Position numbers and translations under genes: made by a program | Shown here: piece by piece, positions 15,713 through 24,482 of the stretch | Layout: each line of letters opens with the position of its first letter | Position numbering within the stretch: position 1 is the stretch's first letter | From: Micrococcaceae bacterium | GTDB taxonomy: Bacteria; Actinomycetota; Actinomycetes; Actinomycetales; Micrococcaceae | Assembly (NCBI GenBank): GCA_013393415.1 | Contig: JABXHI010000076.1 | Span: 1-32,948 of the forward strand | DNA: 32,948 nucleotides | Direction: 5' to 3' | The notes under the pieces: generated by a model | What the model was told of the DNA's origin: nothing | What the model saw: the letters and a program-made list of their open reading frames with translations, nothing else | Database searches by the model: none

Positions 15713-16432
15713 ATTAGCGAGCCAAGAGTAAACGAACGCATTCGCGTGCCCGAGGTCCGGTTAGTTGGCCCAGAGGGCGAACAGGTCGGCATCGTGCGCA
15801 TCGAAGATGCGTTGCGGCTGGCTGTTGAAGCTGATTTAGATCTAGTGGAAGTAGCACCGAAAGCGAAACCACCTGTTGCAAAATTGATGGATTTCGGTAA
15901 ATGGAAGTACGAGGCTGCAGTCAAAGCCCGTCAGTCACGAAAGAACCAAGCAACGACTCAGCTGAAGGAAGTTCGCTTCCGTCTGAAGATTGAAGACCAC
16001 GATTACCAGACCAAGATCTCTCAGGCACAAAAATTCTTGAAGTCTGGTGACAAAGTAAAAGCTATGATCCAGTTCCGCGGTCGTGAACAGCAGCGTCCAT
16101 CGCTCGGTGTGGAGCTCTTGGAACGTTTTGCCGATGATGTTGCCGAGTTTGGTGAAGTTGAATCCAAACCTCGTCAAGACGGACGAAACATGGTCATGGT
16201 CGTCGGGCCGATGCGCGGTAACCAAGCCACGAAGGGCAAGGGTGGAGCGCACAAAGAGCGTGACGGCGGTGGATCACGCCGCGATCGTCGCGCAGCTGCA
16301 GCTCGAGACGCACGTGAAGCAGAAGCACAGCAAGCCGAGCCAAAAAACTCGATAGCTGATGCAATGCCAGAAGAACTGAAGCAGCAGGCGTCGGAATCAT
16401 CCGATGGCCCGAAGCCAGGTTCAGAGCGCTAG
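15713..16432 (+). CDS. infC: Translation initiation factor IF-3, ATT start
   Basis: IF3 binds the 30S subunit and checks start codons and initiator tRNA. The family-typical N-terminus [18 protein letters not shown] is reached in frame only from ATT at 15713, with AAGGAG (15700-15705) seven bases upstream. AUU or another rare start is the classical basis of IF3 autoregulation. The two IF3 domains cover about residues 1-175 ([44 protein letters not shown]). A low-complexity basic then acidic tail of about 60 residues extends past the usual length. A longer GTG-initiated reading (from 15653) lacks a ribosome-binding site. First gene of infC-rpmI-rplT. Confidence 0.95.
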   Translation: MSEPRVNERIRVPEVRLVGPEGEQVGIVRIEDALRLAVEADLDLVEVAPKAKPPVAKLMDFGKWKYEAAVKARQSRKNQATTQLKEVRFRLKIEDHDYQTKISQAQKFLKSGDKVKAMIQFRGREQQRPSLGVELLERFADDVAEFGEVESKPRQDGRNMVMVVGPMRGNQATKGKGGAHKERDGGGSRRDRRAAAARDAREAEAQQAEPKNSIADAMPEELKQQASESSDGPKPGSER

Positions 16433-16559
16433 ATAGTCCAACTATCGCAAAGTTTTGTCCAAAAACTCAGAACATATTTTGGGCTAGAGAGTCTTGTGAA
16501 GAAGACTGAGACTGGTTTCAAGCGGAAGCCAGCGATCAACAAGAAGGAGAACGGCCCCC
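16432..16559 (+). promoter_or_regulatory. infC-rpmI spacer with three consecutive hairpins
   Basis: The 127-nt spacer contains three small perfect inverted repeats: GATAGT/ACTATC (16432-16446), AGTTTT/AAAACT (16451-16467) and AGTCTT/AAGACT (16490-16507). The L35 ribosome-binding site AAGGAG follows. In E. coli, L20 represses rpmI translation through structure in this region; whether these hairpins do so here is unknown. Confidence 0.45.
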
Positions 16560-16754
16560 ATGCCGAAAATGAAAACTCATAATGGTGCCCGCAAGCGCTT
16601 CCGCGTGACCGGGTCAGGAAAACTGATGCGCGAGCGTGCTAATCGCCGTCACTACCTGGAGCACAAGCCATCGAGCTACAAACGTCGCCTGAAGCCAGAC
16701 GTCCCCCTTGCAAAAAGCGATGTCGCCCGCATCCGTCGCATGCTGGGTATTTAG
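16560..16754 (+). CDS. rpmI: 50S ribosomal protein L35
   Basis: The 64-residue basic protein begins [21 protein letters not shown] and ends in [15 protein letters not shown], matching L35 over its full length. It is a component of the large subunit assembled with L20. Its start is preceded by AAGGAG about ten bases away across a C-rich stretch. It is the middle gene of the IF3-L35-L20 operon, 72 nt before rplT. Confidence 0.98.
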   Translation: MPKMKTHNGARKRFRVTGSGKLMRERANRRHYLEHKPSSYKRRLKPDVPLAKSDVARIRRMLGI

Positions 16755-16826
16755 TCCACAGCTATCTAGGTAGCGCAACAGAAGTCTTTCGTCCCGTCCC
16801 GGGAATATACAAAAGGAGTAGAACGC

Positions 16827-17210
16827 ATGGCACGTGTCAAACGTTCGATTAACGGAAAAAAGAAACGCCGCACAATACTGGAGCGTGCTAAAGGTTACCG
16901 CGGTCAGCGCTCACGTCTGTACCGCAAAGCGCACGAGCAGCTGCTGCACTCGTACGTGTATAACTACCAGCACCGCCGTAAACGCAAAGGTGACTTCCGT
17001 CGCCTCTGGATCACCCGCATCAATGCTGCGGCACGTGCCAACGGCATGACGTACAACCGTTTCATCCAGGGTCTGAAACTGGCTGAAATTGAACTCGATC
17101 GCCGTATGCTTGCTGAAATTGCTGTCTCTGATGCAGAAACGTTCTCTGCACTGGTCAAGAAAGCAAAAGAAGCGTTGCCAGCCGATGTGAACGCTCCTGC
17201 CGCTAAGTAA
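16827..17210 (+). CDS. rplT: 50S ribosomal protein L20
   Basis: This 127-residue protein starts [26 protein letters not shown] and carries the long basic N-terminal helix and globular C-terminal domain ([29 protein letters not shown]) of L20. L20 is an early assembly protein that binds 23S rRNA and, in several bacteria, represses its own operon. AAAAGGAG precedes the ATG at good spacing. The rRNA methyltransferase gene follows after 20 nt. Confidence 0.98.
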   Translation: MARVKRSINGKKKRRTILERAKGYRGQRSRLYRKAHEQLLHSYVYNYQHRRKRKGDFRRLWITRINAAARANGMTYNRFIQGLKLAEIELDRRMLAEIAVSDAETFSALVKKAKEALPADVNAPAAK

Positions 17211-17230
17211 GTCTTAGCGACTGAGAATAT

Positions 17231-18097
17231 ATGCGCACACGCCCCGTCAACTGGATGGATAACCCGAACGCCGACCGCGTGAAACGGGTGGCCCAGTTGG
17301 CGGGGCGTTCGGCCGTCCGAAACCGTCGTCAACGATTTCTGGCAGAAGGCCCGCAGTCTGCTACCGAAGCGATCCGTGCACACCTCGGATTGCTGGATCT
17401 ATCGGCCCAGACAGCACAGTTTTGGCCGAAAGATCACACGGTCGCTGAGGTGTACTACACCCAACGCTTATCGTCGTCACATCCAGAGCTCGCGGGTTAC
17501 ATTGGCAAAATTACGGGCGATGTATTCGTCGCAGAAGCCTCCGATGAGGTCATGCAGGCGATGTCTGATGCCGTAGTGCACCAGAACATCATTGTCGTTG
17601 CACATCTACCAAGGGTCGATCTGAAGCCCACACCAGACGCTCAGCTGGTTGCAAGCATGGTTCGCGTGCAAGACCCCGGCAATGCTGGAACAATCATTCG
17701 GACCGCCGATGCGGCAGGTGTCGACTACGTCATCGCCACACAGCGCAGTGTCGACGTGTACAACCCCAAGACGGTTCGTTCTAGTGCTGGATCGTTGTTC
17801 CATGTACCGGTGTATACCAATATCGATCTGCGGGAATTTGTCGCTGCCTATCAAGGCCGAGTCTTCGCAGCTGACGGCTATGGTGATCTTTCTTTGGATG
17901 AAGCGCCAGCGGCTGCGCTTATGCAAGCAACCGCCTGGTTATTTGGCAACGAGGCACAAGGTCTGGACACCGATGAACGTGACCTCGCTGACCAGCGTGT
18001 ATCGGTGCCCTTGTATGGTCGGGCAGAATCCCTCAATGTGGCAACTGCTGCCACCATCTGTTTATATTCCTCAGCTATGGCGCAGCGTGGTGGTTAG
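17231..18097 (+). CDS. TrmH/SpoU family RNA 2'-O-methyltransferase
   Basis: This 288-residue enzyme uses S-adenosylmethionine to methylate a ribose 2'-OH in rRNA or tRNA. The SPOUT knot motifs are present in order: motif 1 VQDPGNAGTIIRTADAAG (about 145-162, with N and R expected in the active site), motif 2 LFGNEAQGL (about 236-244) and motif 3 VPLYGRAESLNVATAATI (about 258-275). An N-terminal substrate-binding domain (about 1-110) precedes these, as in RlmB/TsnR-like members. The exact target cannot be read from sequence. It follows rplT by 20 nt and is probably co-transcribed, as is common in actinobacteria. Its stop overlaps the stop of the convergent FtsK-like gene (TTAG). Confidence 0.92.
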   Translation: MRTRPVNWMDNPNADRVKRVAQLAGRSAVRNRRQRFLAEGPQSATEAIRAHLGLLDLSAQTAQFWPKDHTVAEVYYTQRLSSSHPELAGYIGKITGDVFVAEASDEVMQAMSDAVVHQNIIVVAHLPRVDLKPTPDAQLVASMVRVQDPGNAGTIIRTADAAGVDYVIATQRSVDVYNPKTVRSSAGSLFHVPVYTNIDLREFVAAYQGRVFAADGYGDLSLDEAPAAALMQATAWLFGNEAQGLDTDERDLADQRVSVPLYGRAESLNVATAATICLYSSAMAQRGG

Positions 18098-21072
18098 TCG
18101 TTGGCCAGTTGGATTGCGAGTCCACCTGTGGGCTGATCAGCGCTGACTAATACTGCACGTCCGCGCACTGCTGGAACCGCGATGAGTTTGGGCCAGAGCA
18201 TACGATGTTCCGGTGTCGAATTCGTGGGGAGATAGAAGCGATCAGGGATCATCCCAATCATCCGGCCACCGGCTAATTCTCTGCTGCCACATATATACAT
18301 GGTTAACACTGCGCCGTACTGGCGCAACAGTTGGATTAACAGATCTTCTAACCCCTGGAAGTGTCCGGTCACCATCTGATGTATCCAGCTACCCCAATCG
18401 TTTATGACAACTACTGTGTCTTCTTGCTTTGCCATGTTTGTTTCTAGCCATTGCAGAAACTCTTTGAGAATATCCGGATCAGCATCAGATACGTGAAGAT
18501 AGTAGTCCCAACCCTTCTCATCGCCTGGGAGCTGGCCGCCATCTAGAAAGACTTTCGTGTTGGTGGTGCCGAGCACGTATTCTTGAACAGTAGTTAGCGC
18601 TGCTTCGATACCGCTACCAGCCGTACCCACCCACGCGACAGATTTAGATAAGACTACGATATCGGTACGAGTTGAGCTCGGGCTGAGGATCACCGGATAT
18701 TGCTTGCACGTTGCTGGATTATCGACCAAACCGACTACGGCAGATGAAGCCTCAATATGGTGCGTGTCCCGAAGGTCCTGATCATCGACATATTCGGGCA
18801 GGGGCGGGAGGATGATTGGGTTGGGGACTGGCATATCGGAAGCACGATCACTGAGCTCTTCGACGAGACTGGACCAGTCTGTGGTCGCTTGTAACACCTG
18901 TGAGGTTGTCTCATTGTGCTCAGTAACTGTGATGGGTTCATGTTCCAGTATGTACCGAGATGTTTGGAAAAGTCGCGGTTGGTCTGCTCCGGACTTGAAA
19001 TACGCTCGCCCTGGTGTTGACGGTGAAATTCGATACGCGTCTGCGGTTCCTAGGACTTCCCACGAATCGTGTTCCGTAGCTGTTCGTAAACTCATACTAG
19101 CGCCGATATTGGCCCGAATATCGGCATTGACGGCGCCCTGGGTTCGTTGGGTGGCGATAATCAGGTGGAAACCCAAAGAGCGCCCTGTGGCCGCCAGACG
19201 GGCGAGTAAGTCTGCAGCCTCAGCGTTATCATCTACGAGCACCCGAAGCTCATCTATCGCCACAACGAGGCGAGGTAACACGAGATGCGGAAAACGGCGT
19301 CGAAAGGATTGGTAATCAGCCACCTGATGTTGCGCGAAGAGCAGCTCTCGCCTGTGCAATTCGGCAGAAATAGCATCCAACGAACGGAACGAAGTTGCGG
19401 CAACGTGATTTGTTTCAACGCCCATGGCGTGCGGTAATGAAGCCAGCACGTTGAATGACGAGCCACCCTTGAAGTCCAGCAGAACCATGGCAACTTCGGT
19501 AGGCGGATAGGCTTCAACCGCGCCTATGAGAACGGTCAGCAGTAACTCGGATTTCCCTGACCCCGTGGTTCCGGTAATCAGCAAATGTGGGCCGTCGTTC
19601 ACCAGGTCGATAGATAAGCCCATGCTACCCGCCCCGACTCTGGTGAAGAGTTCGGTTGTTGTTCGATGCTGCATCGTGCTGGAAGATAAACTCAGATGCT
19701 GCAAAGAGGCCGTCTCTTTCGGCTGGTCTAATGCGATTTCTTTGGTAATCCGTTCCAAAGTCGGAGAACTTATGCCGGGTACCGTCACATTCGTTGCGCT
19801 GATAGTGCCCTGGATGGTTTGTGCTTGCAGGTTGACGACGGTGGTGTGGCTATCTGGAGTCTGTTTCGCATCGTCACAGAACACGAGGTGGTGTACCTCT
19901 GATCGCGGGACCGTCGCAGGATCATTGGTCACTTCAACACTTGATTCACCGCCCAACGTCCTATTGTCCACGGTGAAGCCGGTACCTGTCGCCTTCGCTT
20001 GACGCAGTAGCTGGGCAATGCACCAGTTCTTGACTGGTCGAAGAATGGAAGAATCGCCGACCACTATCGTTCGAGCTCCCGGTTGGCATGTGAGAATAAT
20101 GCCGACTTCACCGACGAGATACTCATCCCAACGCGAGGCGTCTTGAGTCTGCGTCAGATCGGCTTTTCGGAGCCCCGGACCCAGATACAGCACGGGATGT
20201 TCGGTTTGTGTCGACTGAAGGCCCAGCGGATCGGGATGGTGCGACGATAAAGCTTGCACAAACTCGTGCGGAGTAAAAATGCATCGCTGGAATGACTCAG
20301 CTGTGCGTTGTAATGCAGCCCCAATTTTGTCGGCAAAGACGCGTCGAGCACGTCGATACTGACCGATCATCACGGCAGCAATGATCACCGAAATACCGGA
20401 AAACAGCAGAAAGTACCACATTCCTGTCATAACCATCAGCACGACACCAATTACCAAGGGTGCGGCAGCTCCAATGACTTGCAACACGATGTTGGGAGGT
20501 GAAGGCGGCTGACCAGGATGGATTTCGAACGGTCCAGGCGCTTTCGGGGCGTCTAGGTGGTCGCCGACACCGCGGTGCAGGATGAATTCCGATCGTCCTG
20601 CCTTCCAAGGTTCATCGTCTGCCCAGAGCTTCGCTGGTCTACCAACCGGTGTGATAAGAATTCCGTTCGACGAGAGCTGGATATCAAACGCGTGTGCGGA
20701 TAGCCAAGGGTCCCGTATCCGAGCCTTTGATCGGCCTCGACCCACAGATAACGGTCTCCGTGTCAGCGGAAAAACACGTCCAGAGTCGGGACCGGCACTC
20801 GTGACCAAGGATAAGCCGGAGGTCGGTTGATGACGCGGTATAGACCCGCTGGGCTTTGCAACAATCTGTCCTACACCATCAGACCACCGGGCTGATAGGA
20901 CCTCTGCAGATTGCGCTGTTAACGGCCCGTCATGAGTGAAGAACTCGAGGGCCTTAGCATGTGGCAGCACCTCTGTGAGCACTCGTGACAACTCACCCCC
21001 GCCTTCAGACGGAATCCGGTTGAGATGCCACCAAGTGGGTTCGGTGGTCAGCCCGAAAATCTGCAACAGCAT
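18094..21072 (-). CDS. FHA- and FtsK/SpoIIIE-domain ATPase, EccC/EssC-like
   Basis: This large membrane ATPase of about 992 residues has an FHA-like domain (about 98-150, LSVGRGRSKARIRDPWLSAHAF). Two close membrane helices (about 205-250) follow, then a linker and an FtsK/SpoIIIE motor with Walker A GTTGSGKS (about 501-508), LLDFKGGSSF and Walker B-like LVVAIDEL. The C-terminal third resembles a second, degenerate ATPase repeat without an obvious P-loop. Domain order is closest to EssC/EccC, the type VII secretion motor, rather than the DNA translocase FtsK, which has four N-terminal helices and a gamma domain. No WXG100 substrate or other ESX gene is in the window. ATG 21072 is preferred to 21078 because GAAAGGA lies five bases upstream of it. 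It is divergent from tadA. Confidence 0.85.
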   Translation of the reverse strand: MLLQIFGLTTEPTWWHLNRIPSEGGGELSRVLTEVLPHAKALEFFTHDGPLTAQSAEVLSARWSDGVGQIVAKPSGSIPRHQPTSGLSLVTSAGPDSGRVFPLTRRPLSVGRGRSKARIRDPWLSAHAFDIQLSSNGILITPVGRPAKLWADDEPWKAGRSEFILHRGVGDHLDAPKAPGPFEIHPGQPPSPPNIVLQVIGAAAPLVIGVVLMVMTGMWYFLLFSGISVIIAAVMIGQYRRARRVFADKIGAALQRTAESFQRCIFTPHEFVQALSSHHPDPLGLQSTQTEHPVLYLGPGLRKADLTQTQDASRWDEYLVGEVGIILTCQPGARTIVVGDSSILRPVKNWCIAQLLRQAKATGTGFTVDNRTLGGESSVEVTNDPATVPRSEVHHLVFCDDAKQTPDSHTTVVNLQAQTIQGTISATNVTVPGISSPTLERITKEIALDQPKETASLQHLSLSSSTMQHRTTTELFTRVGAGSMGLSIDLVNDGPHLLITGTTGSGKSELLLTVLIGAVEAYPPTEVAMVLLDFKGGSSFNVLASLPHAMGVETNHVAATSFRSLDAISAELHRRELLFAQHQVADYQSFRRRFPHLVLPRLVVAIDELRVLVDDNAEAADLLARLAATGRSLGFHLIIATQRTQGAVNADIRANIGASMSLRTATEHDSWEVLGTADAYRISPSTPGRAYFKSGADQPRLFQTSRYILEHEPITVTEHNETTSQVLQATTDWSSLVEELSDRASDMPVPNPIILPPLPEYVDDQDLRDTHHIEASSAVVGLVDNPATCKQYPVILSPSSTRTDIVVLSKSVAWVGTAGSGIEAALTTVQEYVLGTTNTKVFLDGGQLPGDEKGWDYYLHVSDADPDILKEFLQWLETNMAKQEDTVVVINDWGSWIHQMVTGHFQGLEDLLIQLLRQYGAVLTMYICGSRELAGGRMIGMIPDRFYLPTNSTPEHRMLWPKLIAVPAVRGRAVLVSADQPTGGLAIQLAND

Positions 21073-21273
21073 GGTCATCCTTTCAACACTTGATGGACCC
21101 CATCATGCTAGGGAATACTGAAATGAGAGGGTGCGGCGCACAAGGTTGGGGATAACTCAAGTTCCATAAAACTTATCCACAAAGCGCCCATGAGGCCTTG
21201 AAACCATCTGCGGAATAAATAGAGTGAAACCTGTCACAAATTCTTAGGCGTGTGAAGTTGATTTTGGAGCAAG
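21073..21273. promoter_or_regulatory. Divergent region of FtsK-like gene and tad operon
   Basis: This spacer of about 200 bp contains TTATCCACA (21173-21181), identical to a consensus DnaA box, and TGGGGATAA (21147-21155), one mismatch from a box in the opposite orientation, 17 bp apart. GGAG before ATG 21274 is the tadA ribosome-binding site. A specific promoter was not identified. Confidence 0.45.
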
Positions 21274-22500
21274 ATGCAAGCGAAACAATTGTTGGAACTA
21301 GAAGTTCGTGAGCTAATTCGATCTCGCGGCATTGATCCGGCGGGACAGCCTGATGAGGTTCGAGAGCTCGTAGCAAGTGCTGCTGCTGACTATGACGCGC
21401 GCAGCATGCATGCACCACTGCCCATGCTGGACGATATCCCGACTACCCAGCAGGAGATTTTCGACGCCGTTGCAGGCTTTGGCCCGTTACAGCCATTGTT
21501 AGATGATCCAGAAGTTGAAGAGATTTGGATCAACTCGCCTTCCCAGATCTTTTGTGCACGGTCTGGTGTCACTGAACTCACCAACATTTCGTTGTCCACC
21601 CAGGAAGTCGCTGATTTGGTGGAGAAGATGCTCAAATCGAGTGGTCGTCGGCTTGATTTGTCGACGCCGTTTGTTGATGCGGCGCTCCCGGATGGTTCGC
21701 GTCTCCACGTAGTCATCCCGGATATCACGGCAAAACATTGGGCGGTGAATATCCGGAAGTTCGTTGTTCGGGCTCACCGTCTCAACGATTTAGTCCGGAA
21801 GGGTAGCTTGACGGCTCAAGCTGCCGCATTCCTGGACGCAGCTATCGGAACTGGACTGAATGTATTGGTTTCAGGCGCGACTCAGGCCGGTAAGACTACG
21901 CTGATCAATTCCTTGGCTGCTTCTATCGGACCGCGTGAGCGAGTCATTACAGTTGAGGAAATCTTCGAACTCAAAATACCTCAGCGCGACGTCATCAATA
22001 TGCAATGTCGTCAGCCCAACCTTGAAGGTATTGGCGAAATATCCCTGCGAAGATTGGTCAAAGAAGCGCTTCGGATGCGCCCCGATCGAATCATCGTAGG
22101 GGAGGTTCGCGAAGCAGAAGCACTCGATATGCTAGTGGCCTTAAACGCGGGTTTGAGCGGCATGTGTTCGGTCCATGCCAACTCCTCATACGATGCATTG
22201 ACCAAAATCTGCACGCTGCCACTACTCGCCGGTGAGAATATTAGCCGGGACTTTGTCACCCCAACCGTTGCCAGCTGCTTTGATTTAGTTGTTCATTGCG
22301 CTCGCAAACCCAACGGCCATCGACAAGTCACAGAGATTCTATCGGTTGGACAACGAGTCGAAGGCGGCATCATTGAGTCATCTCCAGTGTTTCAGATGGT
22401 CGATGATCACCTGACTTTCAACCCTACGGGTCTCATAGATCATCCAAAATTCGCCGATACCGGGATCGATATCCGATCTGTTGTGGGGACGACTGCATGA
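21274..22500 (+). CDS. tadA: Tad pilus assembly ATPase (TadA/CpaF)
   Basis: This 408-residue type II/IV secretion ATPase powers Tad/Flp pilus assembly at the inner face of the membrane. The N-terminal domain (about 1-115) precedes a core with Walker A GATQAGKTT (201-209), an Asp-box/Walker B region RIIVGEVREAEALDML (272-287) and a His-box CSVHANS (298-304). This arrangement is typical of CpaF rather than PilB. Start ATG is preceded by GGAG five bases away. It is the first gene of a tightly packed operon; its stop overlaps the tadB start as ATGA. Confidence 0.95.
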   Translation: MQAKQLLELEVRELIRSRGIDPAGQPDEVRELVASAAADYDARSMHAPLPMLDDIPTTQQEIFDAVAGFGPLQPLLDDPEVEEIWINSPSQIFCARSGVTELTNISLSTQEVADLVEKMLKSSGRRLDLSTPFVDAALPDGSRLHVVIPDITAKHWAVNIRKFVVRAHRLNDLVRKGSLTAQAAAFLDAAIGTGLNVLVSGATQAGKTTLINSLAASIGPRERVITVEEIFELKIPQRDVINMQCRQPNLEGIGEISLRRLVKEALRMRPDRIIVGEVREAEALDMLVALNAGLSGMCSVHANSSYDALTKICTLPLLAGENISRDFVTPTVASCFDLVVHCARKPNGHRQVTEILSVGQRVEGGIIESSPVFQMVDDHLTFNPTGLIDHPKFADTGIDIRSVVGTTA

Positions 22501-23345
22501 GCGTCGTTATTGGTTTAGGACTCGGCGCCGGATTGCTGCTCATCTGGTGGTCCTTTTGGCCAAGAAAACCTCGACGTGGGCATATCAAACCCTCTAGGCT
22601 CGAGCAATTGGTGGCCAGGAGTGGGATCAGACGTATCACGGTTTCGGGTGTGATGACCCTGTCGTTCGTCCTAGCCTTCATCGTATTCATAACTTTGACC
22701 GCATTGACCGGCGCTGCCTCAATCGCGCTGTGCTTTGGACTGTTTGCTGGAGCCCTACCGTGGGTGGCTTTGAACTGGCAAGCAAAGCGCCGTCAGACGG
22801 CCCTTCGAGAGATATGGCCAGATGCCATCGACAACCTTCGATCAGCTGTCCGAGCAGGTCTGACCCTTCCGGAAGCGCTGGCACAGTTAGCAGAACGCGG
22901 ACCTATGGAACTTCAAGATGCGTTTGCGAGTTTCGCCAATGATTATCGTTCGGGAGCCCGATTTACAGACGCTTTAGATCGTCTCAGACAAACGCTATCT
23001 GACCCCACCGCAGACCGATTGATCGCAGCCCTACGGGTCACCCGTGAAGTTGGCGGCGCTGATATTGGTCGTCTGTTAGAAACTCTGTCGGATTTCTTAC
23101 GCGACGACTCTCGTACGCGAGCTGAACTTGAAGCCCGTCAATCGTTGACAGTGAATGGTGCCAGGTTGGCCGTTGTTGCACCGTGGGCAGTGTTGTTACT
23201 CCTAGCAACCCAACCTGAGGCCGCGGCAGCTTATCAGTCGGTGGCCGGGTTAGTCCTCCTACTGGGCGGTATAGCAGTTTCAGTCGTGTGTTATCGACTC
23301 ATGTTGCGTATCGGTGCTCTGCCCGCAGAACGGAGGGTACTGTGA
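22497..23345 (+). CDS. tadB: Tad pilus inner-membrane platform protein TadB
   Basis: This 282-residue GspF/T2SSF-like platform protein has an N-terminal helix, a second hydrophobic pair (SGVMTLSFVLAFIVFITLTAL; ALCFGLFAGALPWVAL), a cytoplasmic T2SSF domain (about 105-215, LRSAVRAGLTLPEALAQLAERGP) and C-terminal helices. It pairs with TadC to form the membrane platform on which TadA acts. It overlaps tadA by 4 nt, and its own stop overlaps the tadC start (GTGA), so translation is coupled. Confidence 0.92.
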   Translation: MSVVIGLGLGAGLLLIWWSFWPRKPRRGHIKPSRLEQLVARSGIRRITVSGVMTLSFVLAFIVFITLTALTGAASIALCFGLFAGALPWVALNWQAKRRQTALREIWPDAIDNLRSAVRAGLTLPEALAQLAERGPMELQDAFASFANDYRSGARFTDALDRLRQTLSDPTADRLIAALRVTREVGGADIGRLLETLSDFLRDDSRTRAELEARQSLTVNGARLAVVAPWAVLLLLATQPEAAAAYQSVAGLVLLLGGIAVSVVCYRLMLRIGALPAERRVL

Positions 23346-24274
23346 CCGCAACGCTTTGGCTCGCTATTGGTTTGGCTAGTATTGGTGGCATCGGTCTCAC
23401 GATGCTGGCGATGGTTGCTCTTCGTTTCAATAAACCTACGTTGGTTCAGCGTGTCGCCCCACAGATGCGAGGACCGGCACGCACTCACCAAACTGAGCCA
23501 CAGTCGCTGACGGCGCTAGGAACCCTTTCCACCATCACCGCGCCGATCATCCAATCGGGCGTGAACCAGCTCAACAGATTGAACCTGGGGAACATTCAAT
23601 TGAACGCCCGACTTGCGCAGGCGGGGTCGAGACTTAATATTGCAGACTATCGGGCACAACAATTGGTGATGGCGGTGGCAGCAGCTGCCGTGGCAACTGC
23701 AGGATGCATTTGGGCTGCGATCAACCACGCTTTGCATCCCTTGCTAGGACTGGTCCTTGTACTCACGGCCACGATCTTGGCGTTCTTTGCCCGAGACAAT
23801 CTTCTGACCACACAAATTAACAGACGACGGGCAAAGATTCTCGCAGAATTTCCAACAATCGCCGAGCTGCTGGCGCTATCCGTGGCAGCTGGCGACTCCG
23901 CACGCGGTGCGCTCGAACGCGTTGCTACCACGGCAAACGGTGAACTCGCATATGAATTTAGTATTGTGCTGGCTGATATTCGATCTGGGGATGGACTCAC
24001 AACGGCTTTGAAAGCATGCTCGGATAGGCTCCAGCTCAATCCTGTCGAACGCTTCATTGCAGGCCTTACAGTGGCCCACGAAAGGGGCACACCGCTGGCG
24101 ACCGTTCTTCATGCGCAAGCCACGGATGTTCGTGAACTGACAAAACGCGAACTGTTAGAAGTCGCCGGCAAGAAAGAAATCGGGATGCTTGTTCCACTTA
24201 TTTTCGGCGTCCTACCACTGACCGTAGTGTTTGCGGTCTTTCCAGGGCTCTCACTCCTCAACATCGGACTCTAA
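23342..24274 (+). CDS. tadC: Tad pilus inner-membrane platform protein TadC
   Basis: This 310-residue second T2SSF-domain protein starts at GTG 23342, with GGAGGG five bases upstream and a 4-nt overlap with tadB; the longer frame from 23288 would run into tadB. The cytoplasmic domain carries FPTIAELLALSVAAGDSARGALERVA and the repeat-like FIAGLTVAHERGTPLATVLHAQA. C-terminal helices include IGMLVPLIFGVLPLTVVFAVF. It is the partner of TadB. Confidence 0.92.
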   Translation: MTATLWLAIGLASIGGIGLTMLAMVALRFNKPTLVQRVAPQMRGPARTHQTEPQSLTALGTLSTITAPIIQSGVNQLNRLNLGNIQLNARLAQAGSRLNIADYRAQQLVMAVAAAAVATAGCIWAAINHALHPLLGLVLVLTATILAFFARDNLLTTQINRRRAKILAEFPTIAELLALSVAAGDSARGALERVATTANGELAYEFSIVLADIRSGDGLTTALKACSDRLQLNPVERFIAGLTVAHERGTPLATVLHAQATDVRELTKRELLEVAGKKEIGMLVPLIFGVLPLTVVFAVFPGLSLLNIGL

Positions 24275-24293
24275 CCTTGAAGGGAAAATCACC

Positions 24294-24482
24294 TTGCATC
24301 TTATCACTCTCCTCCTCACACACCTATCACCCGAGAATGTGGCTGATGAACGCGGCGATGTACCCGGCTGGGTCATGATTACGCTGATGACTGCCATCCT
24401 GGTCGCAGGGTTACTTGCCATCGCTGGCCCAGCGCTGAACGGCTTATTCGAAGATGCAATTAGTAGAGTCTCTGACGCCTAA
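24294..24482 (+). CDS. Small Flp-like pilin candidate
   Basis: This 62-residue protein has one strongly hydrophobic helix (about 26-48, VMITLMTAILVAGLLAIAGPAL) after a short charged leader DERGDVPGW. Its position directly after tadC and before the TadE-like genes is that of the Flp pilin. The usual processing motif G-x4-E-Y/F is not conserved: after the glycine of ERG, position +5 is Trp, not Glu. TTG 24294 is the chosen start, with GAAGGGA upstream; the longer frame lies inside tadC. It resembles a short actinobacterial pilin-like family, but the pilin role is inferred from context. Confidence 0.7.
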   Translation: MHLITLLLTHLSPENVADERGDVPGWVMITLMTAILVAGLLAIAGPALNGLFEDAISRVSDA

